From assembly GCA_030847615.1 (NCBI GenBank), contig JAUMIR010000003.1, positions 71,930,001 to 71,994,000 of the forward strand: 64,000 nt of DNA, written 5' to 3'. Position 1 is the first letter of the stretch, and every line of letters starts with the position of its first letter. The DNA comes from Gambelia wislizenii (Eukaryota > Chordata > Lepidosauria > Squamata > Crotaphytidae). Shown in pieces: positions 55,081-64,000 of this stretch. A program made the position numbers and the translations under genes. Under the pieces are notes generated by a model. It saw only the letters and a list, made by a program, of their open reading frames with translations, was not told where the DNA came from and ran no database searches.

Positions 55081-55886
55081 CCCCTCTGCCCTTTTCATTT
55101 AATTCATCTGAAGTTTCAAGCAATCACCTCTTACCTGAAGCTTCCTTTCATTCTGCATCCAGGAACTTCCTTCATTTGATTTTCCATCAGCTCTTCACAC
55201 TACTCCTTTCACTGTCTCTTAATCTCAACAGCGACCTCACATCCTACAAGTAAATGTCAAATCATAATAACTTTTCCACTTTGTACCAGAAACGTGATTA
55301 GGTTCCTCTTTTTGGAAAAATCTCATTAGTGCGAGTACATCTCTTTTTAATTGCTCCACTGAACCCTTTGTGCCCTGTAGGGATATCTTCACACCTGTTG
55401 CCCATTGCATTCTCATGTTGCATACTTTTCTCTTCTCACTCATCTAAACTCTTGTGTGCTGTAAGCCTCTCCCAAAGAAGCTTGGACACATATTTTTTTA
55501 AAGCCTGTCTACAGAGTCTTCCTAGTGTTACTGTGCCATTGCAGAAAACATCCCAATCTCTAGACAACATTGCTTAGAGCAGGATGGGTGTATTCTGGGC
55601 TCTGGAGGCCAGAACACCCAATTCTTGGTTCCTCTGGAGTTCTGGAAGACTGCAAAATGTCATTCTGGCCACTATCTGGGATGCCTGGAAGTGCCAATGT
55701 ATGACTTCTGGTTGCCTTTTGGGCTGTTTTTTTTTCTTGGGGGGTGGTATTTCAGATTGGGGAGCCTCTCAAACAGTTTGGAATAGCCCTGCAAAGAGGT
55801 TCTTTTTAGCCTAAAAAGTGTTTGTTGGCACAAAGTCACAGTAAACAGAATCACAATTAAAAAAGAATGTCCTAAATGAATTCTAA
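55081..55886. other. Unassigned DNA, possible hAT remnant
   Basis: No gene recognised. 55560-55760 (TCTGGAGTTCTGGAAGACTG, TTCTGGCCACTATCTGGGAT, GACTTCTGGTTGCC) loosely resembles the hAT-like element 37311-37685, but no termini are visible. Confidence 0.4.
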
Positions 55887-56462
55887 GGGCTTTATCAGAC
55901 TACCTCCCATTATTGTTCTTTTGCCGGCATATTTTAAAACATTTTTTTGCTGGCCAAAGAATCCCCTGCAACCAGAACTACCTTCCATAGTGTTAAAGAC
56001 GTGGCCCAGGCACTAACGGAGAGTGAACAGAGCTCTATTTACTTCTATGCTTGTGATCTCCGTGATTCTCGCAAGAAGATAAGAGTGCAGTAAATTTAAA
56101 AATAAAAAATAAAATAAAGACATAAAAAGTTAAACATGCACAGACACACACTTAAAAAGTCCCAAGTACATGGGGGGGTGTTCATAAAAGAGCACCCCTT
56201 ACCTGGCTGTCCCGATCTCACCCAGAAGTGTTCTGTCCTTCACGCTGCATTCATATGAGCACAATGGCGTGAAGTTTCAAATGCTGGCAATGCAGCAACA
56301 AAGCACCATGGGAGATCAATTGACGGCTTGGCCCATCAATAAAAAAAGTATGGCTTATTGGCAAGATATGATTGCAAAAGGACGTCATAATCTGGTATGT
56401 GTGCCCTTTCACGATTGTTAGGTGTCCTTATGATGCCATATTTGCTGCATCTGATAAAGTCC
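55887..56462. mobile_element. Harbinger-like MITE, copy H (576 bp)
   Basis: Left GGGCTTTATCAGACTACC, right TGCATCTGATAAAGTCC, with TAA on both sides (55884-55886; 56463-56465). The interior has GATTCTCGCAAGAAGATAAG (56062), CTCACCCAGAAGTGTTCTG (56217) and GGCCCATCAATAAAAAAAGT. It is the cleanest full-length copy with perfect duplication. Confidence 0.9.
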
Positions 56463-56557
56463 TAAGTCAAAACAAATTTAACAAGTATCAATACAACAAT
56501 TTTTATTCTACAAATGTTTTGATATAACCATATTTTGATACTCTTACTCCCTCTCTC

Positions 56558-56750
56558 CCTATGGTGAACCTATAACAGGGTTTTCTTGCAAGATTTGTTC
56601 AGAGGGAGTTTGCTTCTACCTTCCTCTGAGGATGAGAGAGGGTAACCTGCCCAAGGTCACCCAGTAGTTTTCCATGGGCAAGCCGGGATTCAAACCCTGG
56701 TCTCCCAGTGTCCTAGTCCAACACTCAAACCACGACACCACACTGGCTCT
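56558..56750 (-). mobile_element. Sauria-type SINE, antisense, 3'-truncated
   Basis: In reverse it reads from GAGCCAGTGTGGTGTCGTGG (right edge) through the CCTGGTCTCCC... (here AAACCCTGGTCTCCCAGTGT) B-box region, GGTGACCTTGGGCAGG and AACCTCTGAACAAATCTTGC-type core to ACCCTGTTATAGGTTCACCA-type tail. The far tail is missing. Confidence 0.9.
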
Positions 56751-56797
56751 TGCTTATCTTTATACACACATTTATATTCTTATGCACATACTCACAC

Positions 56798-56880
56798 TTA
56801 CATTGTCTGGTATGCACGCCCTTTTGCATTTATGTGGTGTCTTTATGACACCATATTTGATGTGTCTGACAATGTCCAGA
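56798..56880 (+). mobile_element. Harbinger-like MITE right-end fragment
   Basis: TTGTCTGGTATGCACGCCCT, TTTATGTGGTGTCTTTATGA and CACCATATTTGATGTGTCTG match the last 80 bp of copy H (56391-56458). The terminus itself is altered (GACAATGTCC). Confidence 0.65.
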
Positions 56881-56899
56881 GTCTGAGTTTATTCTCTAG

Positions 56900-57020
56900 G
56901 CCTCAGATGGGAACTGTGTTGTTCTCCAGATGTTATTTCTCTGCAGCTACCAGCTTTCCTTACTATTGGTTATGCTGGCTAGGGCTGCTGAGAGTTAGGG
57001 TCCAACAACATCTATAGGAC
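56900..57020 (+). mobile_element. hAT-like MITE fragment
   Basis: CCTCAGATGGGAACTGTGTT, TATTGGTTATGCTGGCTAGG and AGGGTCCAACAACATCTATA match the same family as 4489-4616. The right end is not preserved. Confidence 0.45.
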
Positions 57021-58145
57021 TGCACAGTTCTGACCCATATTCTAGACGAATTCCTGTAGACGGGCAAGAGCAATTATAAGGGCTCATAGAACATAAATGC
57101 AAAAATAACATGCAGAATTGCTTAAATGGTACTTATAAAAGAAAAAAAATAGTGCTAATGCAGACAAACCTGGATAGATGAACTGATTATCATACGTGGT
57201 GAGCCAAACAAACTTCCAAGCCTATTCATAAAACTCCTTTGTCTCTCTTCTAGCAATAGGAGATAGAGCTGAACCTCTTTATGAATTCTTGTTCAACTAT
57301 TCACCCGTTGTAATGTGTCTATGGAATTCTTTTGTTCAGTAATGGCCACCTTGAGGCCAGAGACAGTGGCCTGGGAGACTGAAGTGTTTCCCCACTATTT
57401 TTTTTCAATATTGTCATTTCTGGTGTCAGATTTGTGTCCATTTATTGATTTTCATAGATAGTGGCCTGTTTATTCTATTTAAAATTGAGCAGGGGGCTGG
57501 TAGCAGATACCAAAGATGCCCCAAGCCTCAAAAACTTCTTCGCTAGTCCCATCCAGCCATGGATTATTTTTTTTAAACCATTTTTTCTGAATTCTCTCTT
57601 GTCCTCGTGCTTCCAAAAGCATTTGGCATAATAAAAGGTAAATTCTAGTTCAGTGGACATTCGTGATGGATGTCATCTTATATTCATAGGCTGAAGTGTA
57701 TTCAAACTAAGCTGTATAGATTAATTCAGATTTGCTTGGTTGCTACAGCTATTGCTGTTCACAGCTAGGCACATCTAATTTGGATAGTATGGTATAGTTC
57801 TATTAGTAAACTATTCAGGCATAAAACAAAACCCACCCCAAATGTAATTGTTTTAGAAGCCCTGCAGCAAATGTAGGCCCCAGAAATCCTAACGTTCTCC
57901 ACCCCCATAGTATAGTTCCTAGCTAGAAATAACGAGAGAGACCTTTAAAATAATTAATCTTGTCTTTTCACAACTTGCATAAAAAATGTAAAATCTTTGA
58001 GGGTGATTTTAAAGAGCATGCACCTTCAAGGAGGATACAGGACTAAAAGTGGAGGTCTTGTGGGTTAGGTTGGACACATGCATGAAATAAGCATGGATAA
58101 AAACAATGAAGGATTCAGTGAGATGGCAGACAGTCTGAGGCAATA
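57021..58145. other. Unassigned non-coding DNA
   Basis: No gene or bounded repeat recognised. Confidence 0.5.
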
Positions 58146-58762
58146 TTATCTCCATTTCAACCTGTGGCAGGAATTGTGCAGCCCATTGGCCACATATGGC
58201 CTATGGAAGCCTTCTTTGTGGGCCTTCAAGGTGCCAGAGCCCACACTCCCAGAGCTCAAAATTTTTAAATAAAACCTGGAAAATCACACCCCTGGGGGTG
58301 TTTGAGTCTCATACCAACCAACTGTCCCAATTAATCTTCTTCCATCCCCTTTTTCAGCTGAGTTTAAAAGGTCCCAGTTTCTCCTCTTCCCACGTTCACC
58401 CATAGTTCCCACCCACTTTCACCTTTTCAACCTTAAAGGTACAGGAACCCTCTTCAGTTTTCACTCTGGCAACCCTAGGTAGAGTGTGGTACGAAGTCGT
58501 GTCCATCCAAGGTCTCCTTGGAGCCCCCTAAACTGCAAAAGTTGCTCAACCCTGATTTAATAGCTATTTCCCATCTCCCTCACACACATATCAAAATGGC
58601 CCAAAATAGAGATTTTTCATACTTCTGCTCCCCCACAAAGGCAAGTACGGTCTGAAGAGGCTGACTGGGGGTGGAAAAAGGAGGCAGGTGCAGCGCTGGA
58701 ACCTCCACAATTGCTCATTCCTGGTGTAGTGCAAAAAAGGTAACTTTTCCAAATTCTGCTCA
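58146..58762. mobile_element. hAT-type fragments, not resolved
   Basis: TTGTGCAGCCCATTGGCCAC (58177) and GCAAAAGTTGCTCAACCCTG (58536-58555) are the decayed ends of a hAT-type element (the 'cagggttgagcaac' terminus). After it, AAGGTAACTTTTCCAAATTC at 58738 is the right end of the AGTAAC hAT-like group. Boundaries between the two are unclear. Confidence 0.4.
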
Positions 58763-58819
58763 GACTGTCTCCATTCTTAACACTATCTAGAGACAAAACA
58801 TGGGAAGATGGATCCTTCA

Positions 58820-59696
58820 GAGATTATCAGATGAGCATCTAAAAATGTTCTTTCGGCACTATATCTTACAGCATAAGTATCCTGGCAGAACAACATCTCT
58901 TTTTGCAAGCTGCTGTAATCATGAGACATAGATGCCCCTGAATTCTGGCAATATGACCGCTCACACTGCTTACTTCCACATTTTTGCATGGGTGAGATTT
59001 TGGTGGTTCTCGCAAGAAGACATGAGCACAGTTTAAAGTCCAAAAACACCTACATTACCAAACAAAATGAACACACGAGCACTGAAAAACACTTGGAAAC
59101 TTGCAAACAAGACAGGAAGGTTCATAAAAAGAGCATCCCGTACCTAGTTTTCCTATTCTCACCTGGAAGTGTTCTGGTGGAGACCACTCATTGATGCTGG
59201 AATCATGCCAGCACAATGGGATTTTGCATACAAACAATGATGCACCCCCCCCCAAACACCATGAGAGATCAATTGGTGGCTTCTCCCCTTTAATAAAAAA
59301 GAACACCCTCTTGACAAAAGCAGAATGCCTGCAGAACACTGGGGCATGACATAATGTAATAGGGAAGCCTTTTTGTGGTCTCATTTCAACATTAATTATA
59401 ATGTCATACAGTATGACCCACGTATCTGGGGGGGATTGTTTCTGGGCTCCCCCATGGATACTGAAAACTGCGGATAACAGCAAACACCATTGAAAATAAT
59501 GGGACTTTTGGTTTAAAATACCATAGAGTTGCCTTGGAGGACCTAGAAAATGTCTACAGAGGAAACCTCTCTAGGCATTTTCTAAGAAGACTCTATGGCA
59601 GGTGTGCTGTTTTGTGTCCCGTGGATAACAGAATCAGTGGATAATGAATCAGCAGATGTGGGGGTCCTACTGTATTTGCTGAGCCTGATAATCTCC
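58820..59696. mobile_element. Harbinger-like MITE, copy I, with Tigger insert
   Basis: Left GAGATTATCAGATGAGC, right GAGCCTGATAATCTCC. Interior: GTTCTCGCAAGAAGACATGA (59006), TCTCACCTGGAAGTGTTCTG (59157), GATCAATTGGTGGCTTCTCC (59266). Removing the Tigger-like MITE 59409-59672 and one TA gives the continuous TATTTGCTG found in copy H. Original length is about 610 bp. The 142-codon reverse frame at 59055-59483 spans both elements and is not a gene. Confidence 0.85.
59409..59672 (+). mobile_element. Tigger/pogo-like MITE (264 bp)
   Basis: Ends CAGTATGACCCACGTATCTG and GATGTGGGGGTCCTACTG, beside TA on both sides (59407-59408; 59673-59674). Interior CTGAAAACTGCGGATAACAG and AAATAATGGGACTTTTGG. 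This is the best-preserved copy of its subfamily; relatives are at 9184, 11040 and 33338. Confidence 0.9.
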
Positions 59697-60533
59697 GTTC
59701 CTCATTCCTCTGTGATTTTTTTTGGTCACTGGCCATCCAGATACTGAAGATATCCAACAACCCAAGAGGATGGCTTTGCAATTCACTTATATGGTGACTG
59801 TATTACAAGATGGATGCCTCTGCCTGGTCTGTCTGTCACCAGATGGCCTTTGCCAGTAAAGTTAAACAAATCTCTAATATTGGGCTCTTACATCTCCAGG
59901 GAAATGCTAAGGAGAACCATCTTAAGTGGTGTGATTTATCTGGTTTATGGTATTCTTAGCCCTTATTTTAAAGGACACCTTCCTGCTTGTTGTTGACTGA
60001 TTCAAGATACAGACAACCCAGTAGGAATACATGAAGAAAAATGGCAGCTTCAGCCCTGACTCTGCTTTACTGCGATTGGTGAATCCAAGCCCCCTGAGTT
60101 AATCACAGTATCGACTATCCCTAACTAATAATTCCCTACTTTGGTATCTCAGAATCAGCACCACTCATGCAATAAATAATTAAATGGGAGAGGGAATAAG
60201 GAAAAGTTACAATTGATTTTCATATGTATGGCTGAATTCCCTCCAGTGTTTAATTTTTCCTCTGATAATAAAACAGCCACAGTGCTTTTCTTCTAATTTC
60301 CTTTGAATGGGAATGGCTTCATCAAAATGTCTCAGACTAAATCAAGCCCCCTGTTCTCAGTTTACTCTGGAGGTTTGCTTAATCACTAGAGCATTTTGGC
60401 TGCCTACAGAGCAAAGGAAAAGGCATAATATAAGCTCTTTACAGACTTTGCTGAATTTCATGGCTCTGTGTGCATGTCTGTAGTCTAAATAGAAATGAAG
60501 GGCTCCATTTGTATTAGTGAAATGTCCTCTCTT
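59697..60533. other. Unassigned non-coding DNA
   Basis: No gene or bounded repeat recognised. Confidence 0.5.
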
Positions 60534-60761
60534 GGGGCCCTTTCACACTAAACAATTACAGTACTATAATTCCACTTTTAAGTGCTCTGGTTACATCCTA
60601 TGGAATCCTGGGGTTTTGTAGTTTGTTGAAGCATTAGAGGTCTTTGGCTGAGAATTCTACATATCCTTCCCTAAACTGTAGACCCTAGGATTCCCTAGGA
60701 TGTTGCTATAGCAATTAAAGTGGGATCATAGTGCTATAACTGAGTAGTGTGAAAGGGACCC
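60534..60761. mobile_element. MITE with GGGCCCTTTCACACTA ends (228 bp)
   Basis: Left GGGGCCCTTTCACACTAAAC pairs with right AGTAGTGTGAAAGGGACCC. The interior is also partly mirrored (TATGGAATCCTGGGGTTTTG facing GACCCTAGGATTCCCTAGG). It resembles hAT-type MITEs, but no duplication of 8 bp is evident. Confidence 0.75.
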
Positions 60762-61230
60762 TGGTCCTGGTCCAAGGAGGGGCACTTGCAAAGTAACTGC
60801 CTGATGACTAGCATAGAACACTGGACCTGGCAACTAAATTTTACCTATTGTCAAAATTTTACCTATTGTTCTACTGTTGTCTTCTTTCAGAGCTGACCTT
60901 TTAAAATCAAATCAACTGGGCTTGATTCTCTTTGACTTCAGTCCTATGCAAATTTACCAGGGAATAAACCCATTGAATTTAATGTTGCTTACTTCTGAGT
61001 AGAGAAGCATAGGACTATACTGTTAGTTCTGTATATATAGTTCATATAGGAACATAGGAGTCTACTTTATACTGAATCTATCTGGCCCAGTGTTGTTGAC
61101 ACTGAATGGAACTAGATTTCCAGGGTTTCAGCCATGAATTTTTCTAGCTGTAATAGGAAATGGCGGGAATTCAAACTGAAACCTTCTATATTGTTTATTA
61201 TTTTATTTTTATTGGGCTCTTCCACTGATA
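60762..61230. other. Unassigned non-coding DNA
   Basis: No gene recognised. A local repeat TTTTACCTATTGT occurs twice near 60839-60870. Confidence 0.5.
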
Positions 61231-61520
61231 GCCTTACTGAACTCCTAGGAAAAGCAGCAAAGCAGCAGGAATGTTTTGTTTTTCCTGCTGCCTTTTCGCA
61301 TGGCATTGTTGTTTTTTCATTCCCCATAAGGGACCAAGGTAAAACCATGCCGTTTTGCTAACCAGAAAAGCCCATTTGCAAACAGATGTGGTTTTAGCTC
61401 AGCCCCTCTCAGAACTGAAATGAAAGGATGCCAGAAGGACGCCAACATCATGTGGGAAGGCAGCAGGAAAGACAAAATGTTCCTGCTGCTTTGCTGCTTT
61501 TCCTTGGAGTGTGGTAAGGC
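61231..61520. mobile_element. MITE with long TIR, second copy (290 bp)
   Basis: Left GCCTTACTGAACTCCTAGGA then AAAGCAGCAAAGCAGCAGG; right CCTGCTGCTTTGCTGCTTTT then CTTGGAGTGTGGTAAGGC. Same architecture as 23951-24252 (inverted CAGCAGGAA segments and GTGTGGTAAG ends). Confidence 0.7.
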
Positions 61521-62087
61521 TCTGAGCTATGGCTCTTTCATGATGCCATCTTGTCAAGCAGATCTATAACCATCCCATTCCTTTTGAGAAGTAAATCTGC
61601 TTTATCTATACCCAGTTCATTTGTTCTCCTACTTTGAGCTCTGTGCACATCATGTGTCATTAAAAAGGATTGAATATTTATAGTGAACCCTGAATTTAAC
61701 AAACATTATGAATTTGAAAAGAATTAATGGCAATTCTGCAAAACACAGGGTGTAATTTTAAACCTTGTCTACTCAGCAATAAGTTCCACTGGACTTCCTT
61801 TCAGGTAAGTGAGTGTAAATGAGCTGTATAGAATTTTCCTGAATTAGCAAGGAATTGGACTAAATTATCTTTGAGGTCTTTAAACTCTATGATTCTGTAA
61901 TTCAAGCAACAGAATACTAACTTTGATCTCAGAGAGTTCCAAGGCTAGATCCTTCAAGATCAACCCGACAGGGCAGAAATGAGGGAGAAGCATTGTAGTT
62001 CCTGTTTCTCCTCCTCTGCCATTTCACCCACGATCTTCCTTTCTGTTTGATTTATGGCTTTCCACTGAAGTGAATGAGATGGACTTA
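61521..62087. other. Unassigned non-coding DNA
   Basis: At about 61846-61905 (GCAAGGAATTGGACTAAATT, CTATGATTCTGTAATTC) there is a diverged CR1-like tail. Otherwise nothing recognised. Confidence 0.45.
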
Positions 62088-62634
62088 GAACTTTATCAGA
62101 TGTGGCAAATATGGTATCATAACGATGTCTAATGAATGCGAAAGGGTACCAATACCAGAGGACGTTGTGTTTTCGCAATTATGTGTTGAAAATAAAGGCC
62201 AAGCTATCAATAGATCGTCCATGGCATTTTTTTGCCATGATTGTGAGTGTGTGAAACTGCGTCCCATTCTGCTGGCATGATTCCAGCATCAATGGGCAAT
62301 CCCTGCCAGAACACTTCCAGGTGGGAACATGAAAACTAGACCTGGGACATGCTTGTTATGAACCTCCCTGTTTTGCAGGCAAGTTTTTAAGTGTGTTTCA
62401 GTGCTTGTGTGTACTTGTTTGTTTTTTAATTTAGCTGTTTTTAGACTTTTAAGCACACTTGCATCTTCTCACAAGAACCACCGAGATCATGCTTGGCAGT
62501 GAATGCGGAAGTACAAGGCTCCTTTTTCACGCTATCATGGCAATGTTTAATATTTTGGGTTCTTTTGCTGGCACAAAAAACATTGTAAAATTTGGTGCCA
62601 AAAGAATGTTTTAGAGGCTTGTTTGATAAAGTCT
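62088..62634. mobile_element. Harbinger-like MITE, copy J (547 bp)
   Basis: Left GAACTTTATCAGATGTGG, right TTGTTTGATAAAGTCT, with TTA on both sides (62085-62087; 62635-62637). Interior CATCTTCTCACAAGAACCAC (62461) and CCAGAACACTTCCAGGTGGG (62307) show the same reversed orientation as copy A. Confidence 0.88.
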
Positions 62635-63906
62635 TTAATCTATGTCAGTTTCAACTTTCATTACTGTTTAGTTTGGGGACAGGTCTGGGTGCTAGGAGAG
62701 TCATGGAACTTTTGAATCAACAATACAGCCCAGATTTTCACCTGAAAAAACCCTGGTTCACCTCCTGAACAGTTATGGCATCACATAGGGTTGCTAGGTC
62801 AGGAGTATACCAGGGCCTGAGTTTTCATGGCCCAAACCTGAGACGTAGGGTCAGTGGCTAGTGATGACATAGGAAGTAGGGCTTGCTTAAATGTCTCATT
62901 AAATGTGAGACATTAAGCATCAGCTGCAGTTGTTCATAGCACTTCGTTCAAATAAAAAAGACAAGTCTTACAAATGAAACAAAGGAGGGAGTGGAGGAGA
63001 TGAGGCATCTGGAAAGTCTACAGTTGCCCCTCCCAAGCATCCTGCATCAGAGGGGACAGTGGCACACTGTTTGAAAATTACTTTTCAGGGCCATGCTCTT
63101 GCCTTGAAATTCCTCCCCTCATCCTGAGGTCCAAAGAAGATAAGAGACCTGTAAACCATGGACATCAGTGAGATGAAGGTTGCAGAAGTTCTTATGTGTG
63201 TGGAAGAATGAATCTGAAATTGGGTCTCCTAGTTCTGAAGCCTCCCCTCTCTCTGTACGTGTCCTCACAGTAGGAAATCCAACATACCCTTTGACCCATG
63301 GGGCATCTTTCCAGGAACCATAAGATTTCAGCTTAATTATCCAGAGTTAGTTCTCCCCCTTTTGCCGTAAGTATTTGTCAAAGGAACTAACCACTTGAAG
63401 TTGGTTCATGAATTTGTAAAGCACAATTCATTTCAACTTCAGTCTTTAATGAATAATATATAAGCAAGACTTAATTAAACAGAAGAAAGCCAAGGATGTA
63501 AGCACTGATGAGTAAGTTAAAGGGTGGCAATCCAAAGCTCATTAGCACGTTTTAAAATAATGCAAATATTAGAAGCACAGGCAAGTTTTGTTCTGGCTAA
63601 ATTTAAAATGTGCAGGGTAAGTCAGGAATCTGCCATATTTAAACATTATTTTGAAGTTCTGTTCGCACCACCATCTCTAACAAGTGACATCAAACAAGTG
63701 ACAACTAATCATGAGGCCACAGCTCTTCCAGAATTCCACAATCATGATAACTGAAGCCACAAAGGAAAGACAAAGAGATGAACACTGTAAGTCAAGAATA
63801 CCAATAAATCTATGAACAGCAAGCACACAAAGCCAGGGAGAATGAACAACAAAAACTCCCAGGAGCTGCTATGGGGATTTATAGCCCCCTGATCTTGAGA
63901 TACTAG
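62635..63906. other. Unassigned non-coding DNA
   Basis: About 1.3 kb; no gene or bounded repeat recognised. Confidence 0.5.
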
Positions 63907-64000
63907 GGAGATTTTCAGACACGGAAAAATCGTCCCTTGCCGCGCGAGCAGCCTCCCGAAACTGCTGCGCGGCAAGGGTATTTTTCGGACGATGCTGTGC
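63907..64000. mobile_element. Foldback palindrome, left end, cut by window edge
   Basis: The 94 bases match the first 94 of 49000-49330 with about four differences, including the terminus GGAGATTTTCAGACACGG and the internal CCCTTGCCGCGC...GCGCGGCAAGGG hairpin. TAG precedes it, so the target duplication would be TAG if the right flank agrees. This shows that the 49000 palindrome is a mobile family. Confidence 0.9.

Noticed and set aside
59055..59483. 142-codon reverse open frame
   Set aside because: It spans a Harbinger-like MITE and its nested Tigger-like MITE.

Overview
This window looks like intergenic or intronic DNA from a squamate reptile (a lizard; an iguanian is possible but not shown). 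The basis is the repeat mixture: a BovB/RTE LINE, Sauria-type tRNA SINEs with the typical GGTGTAGTGGTT head, many CR1 LINEs whose 3' ends carry the ATTCTATG tail, L1 and L2-like remnants, and a dense set of non-autonomous DNA transposons. The background is AT-rich and CpG-poor with many stops. I found no host exon, host RNA gene, prokaryotic operon or CRISPR array. Every reading frame with a recognisable product belongs to a retrotransposon, and all of these are broken.

Layout. 0-9 kb: BovB remnant, a hAT-like element holding a Harbinger-like MITE, and older DNA-transposon pieces. 9-12.4 kb: one old CR1 traceable from ORF1 into ORF2, interrupted by a younger CR1 tail and two Tigger/pogo-like MITEs, one of which holds another CR1 tail. 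13-17 kb: a CpG-rich MITE, a foldback element, and a long nested DNA transposon. 16.9-19.3 kb: two head-to-tail copies of a non-LTR reverse transcriptase with a C-terminal zinc finger. 20-33 kb: hAT-like MITEs, SINEs, CR1 inside L2, Harbinger inside SINE, Tigger inside L1. 35-38.5 kb: a Penelope-like inverted repeat and an old CR1/L3 LINE holding a hAT MITE and a probable solo LTR. 38.6-46 kb: a dispersed undefined repeat present four times in one orientation. 48-54 kb: two striking ~330-bp palindromes. 54-64 kb: more Harbinger-like MITEs and the left end of another palindrome.

The most notable signal is a group of ~330-bp DNA palindromes (49000-49330, 53727-54055, and 14228-14637 once a CR1 insert is removed; a half copy at 8385-8551; a truncated copy at 63907-64000). 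Each is almost entirely two complementary arms of about 155-165 bp, with smaller hairpins inside the arms. Their ends (GGAGATTTTCAGAC, GGACTTTTTC, GGAGATTATCAGAC) closely match the ends of a ~550-690-bp MITE family present at least seven times (GGACTTTATCAGAC, with 3-bp TAA/TTA target duplications as in PIF/Harbinger). I infer that the palindromes and the MITEs are mobilised by the same or related transposases. All boundaries were read by eye without alignment software.
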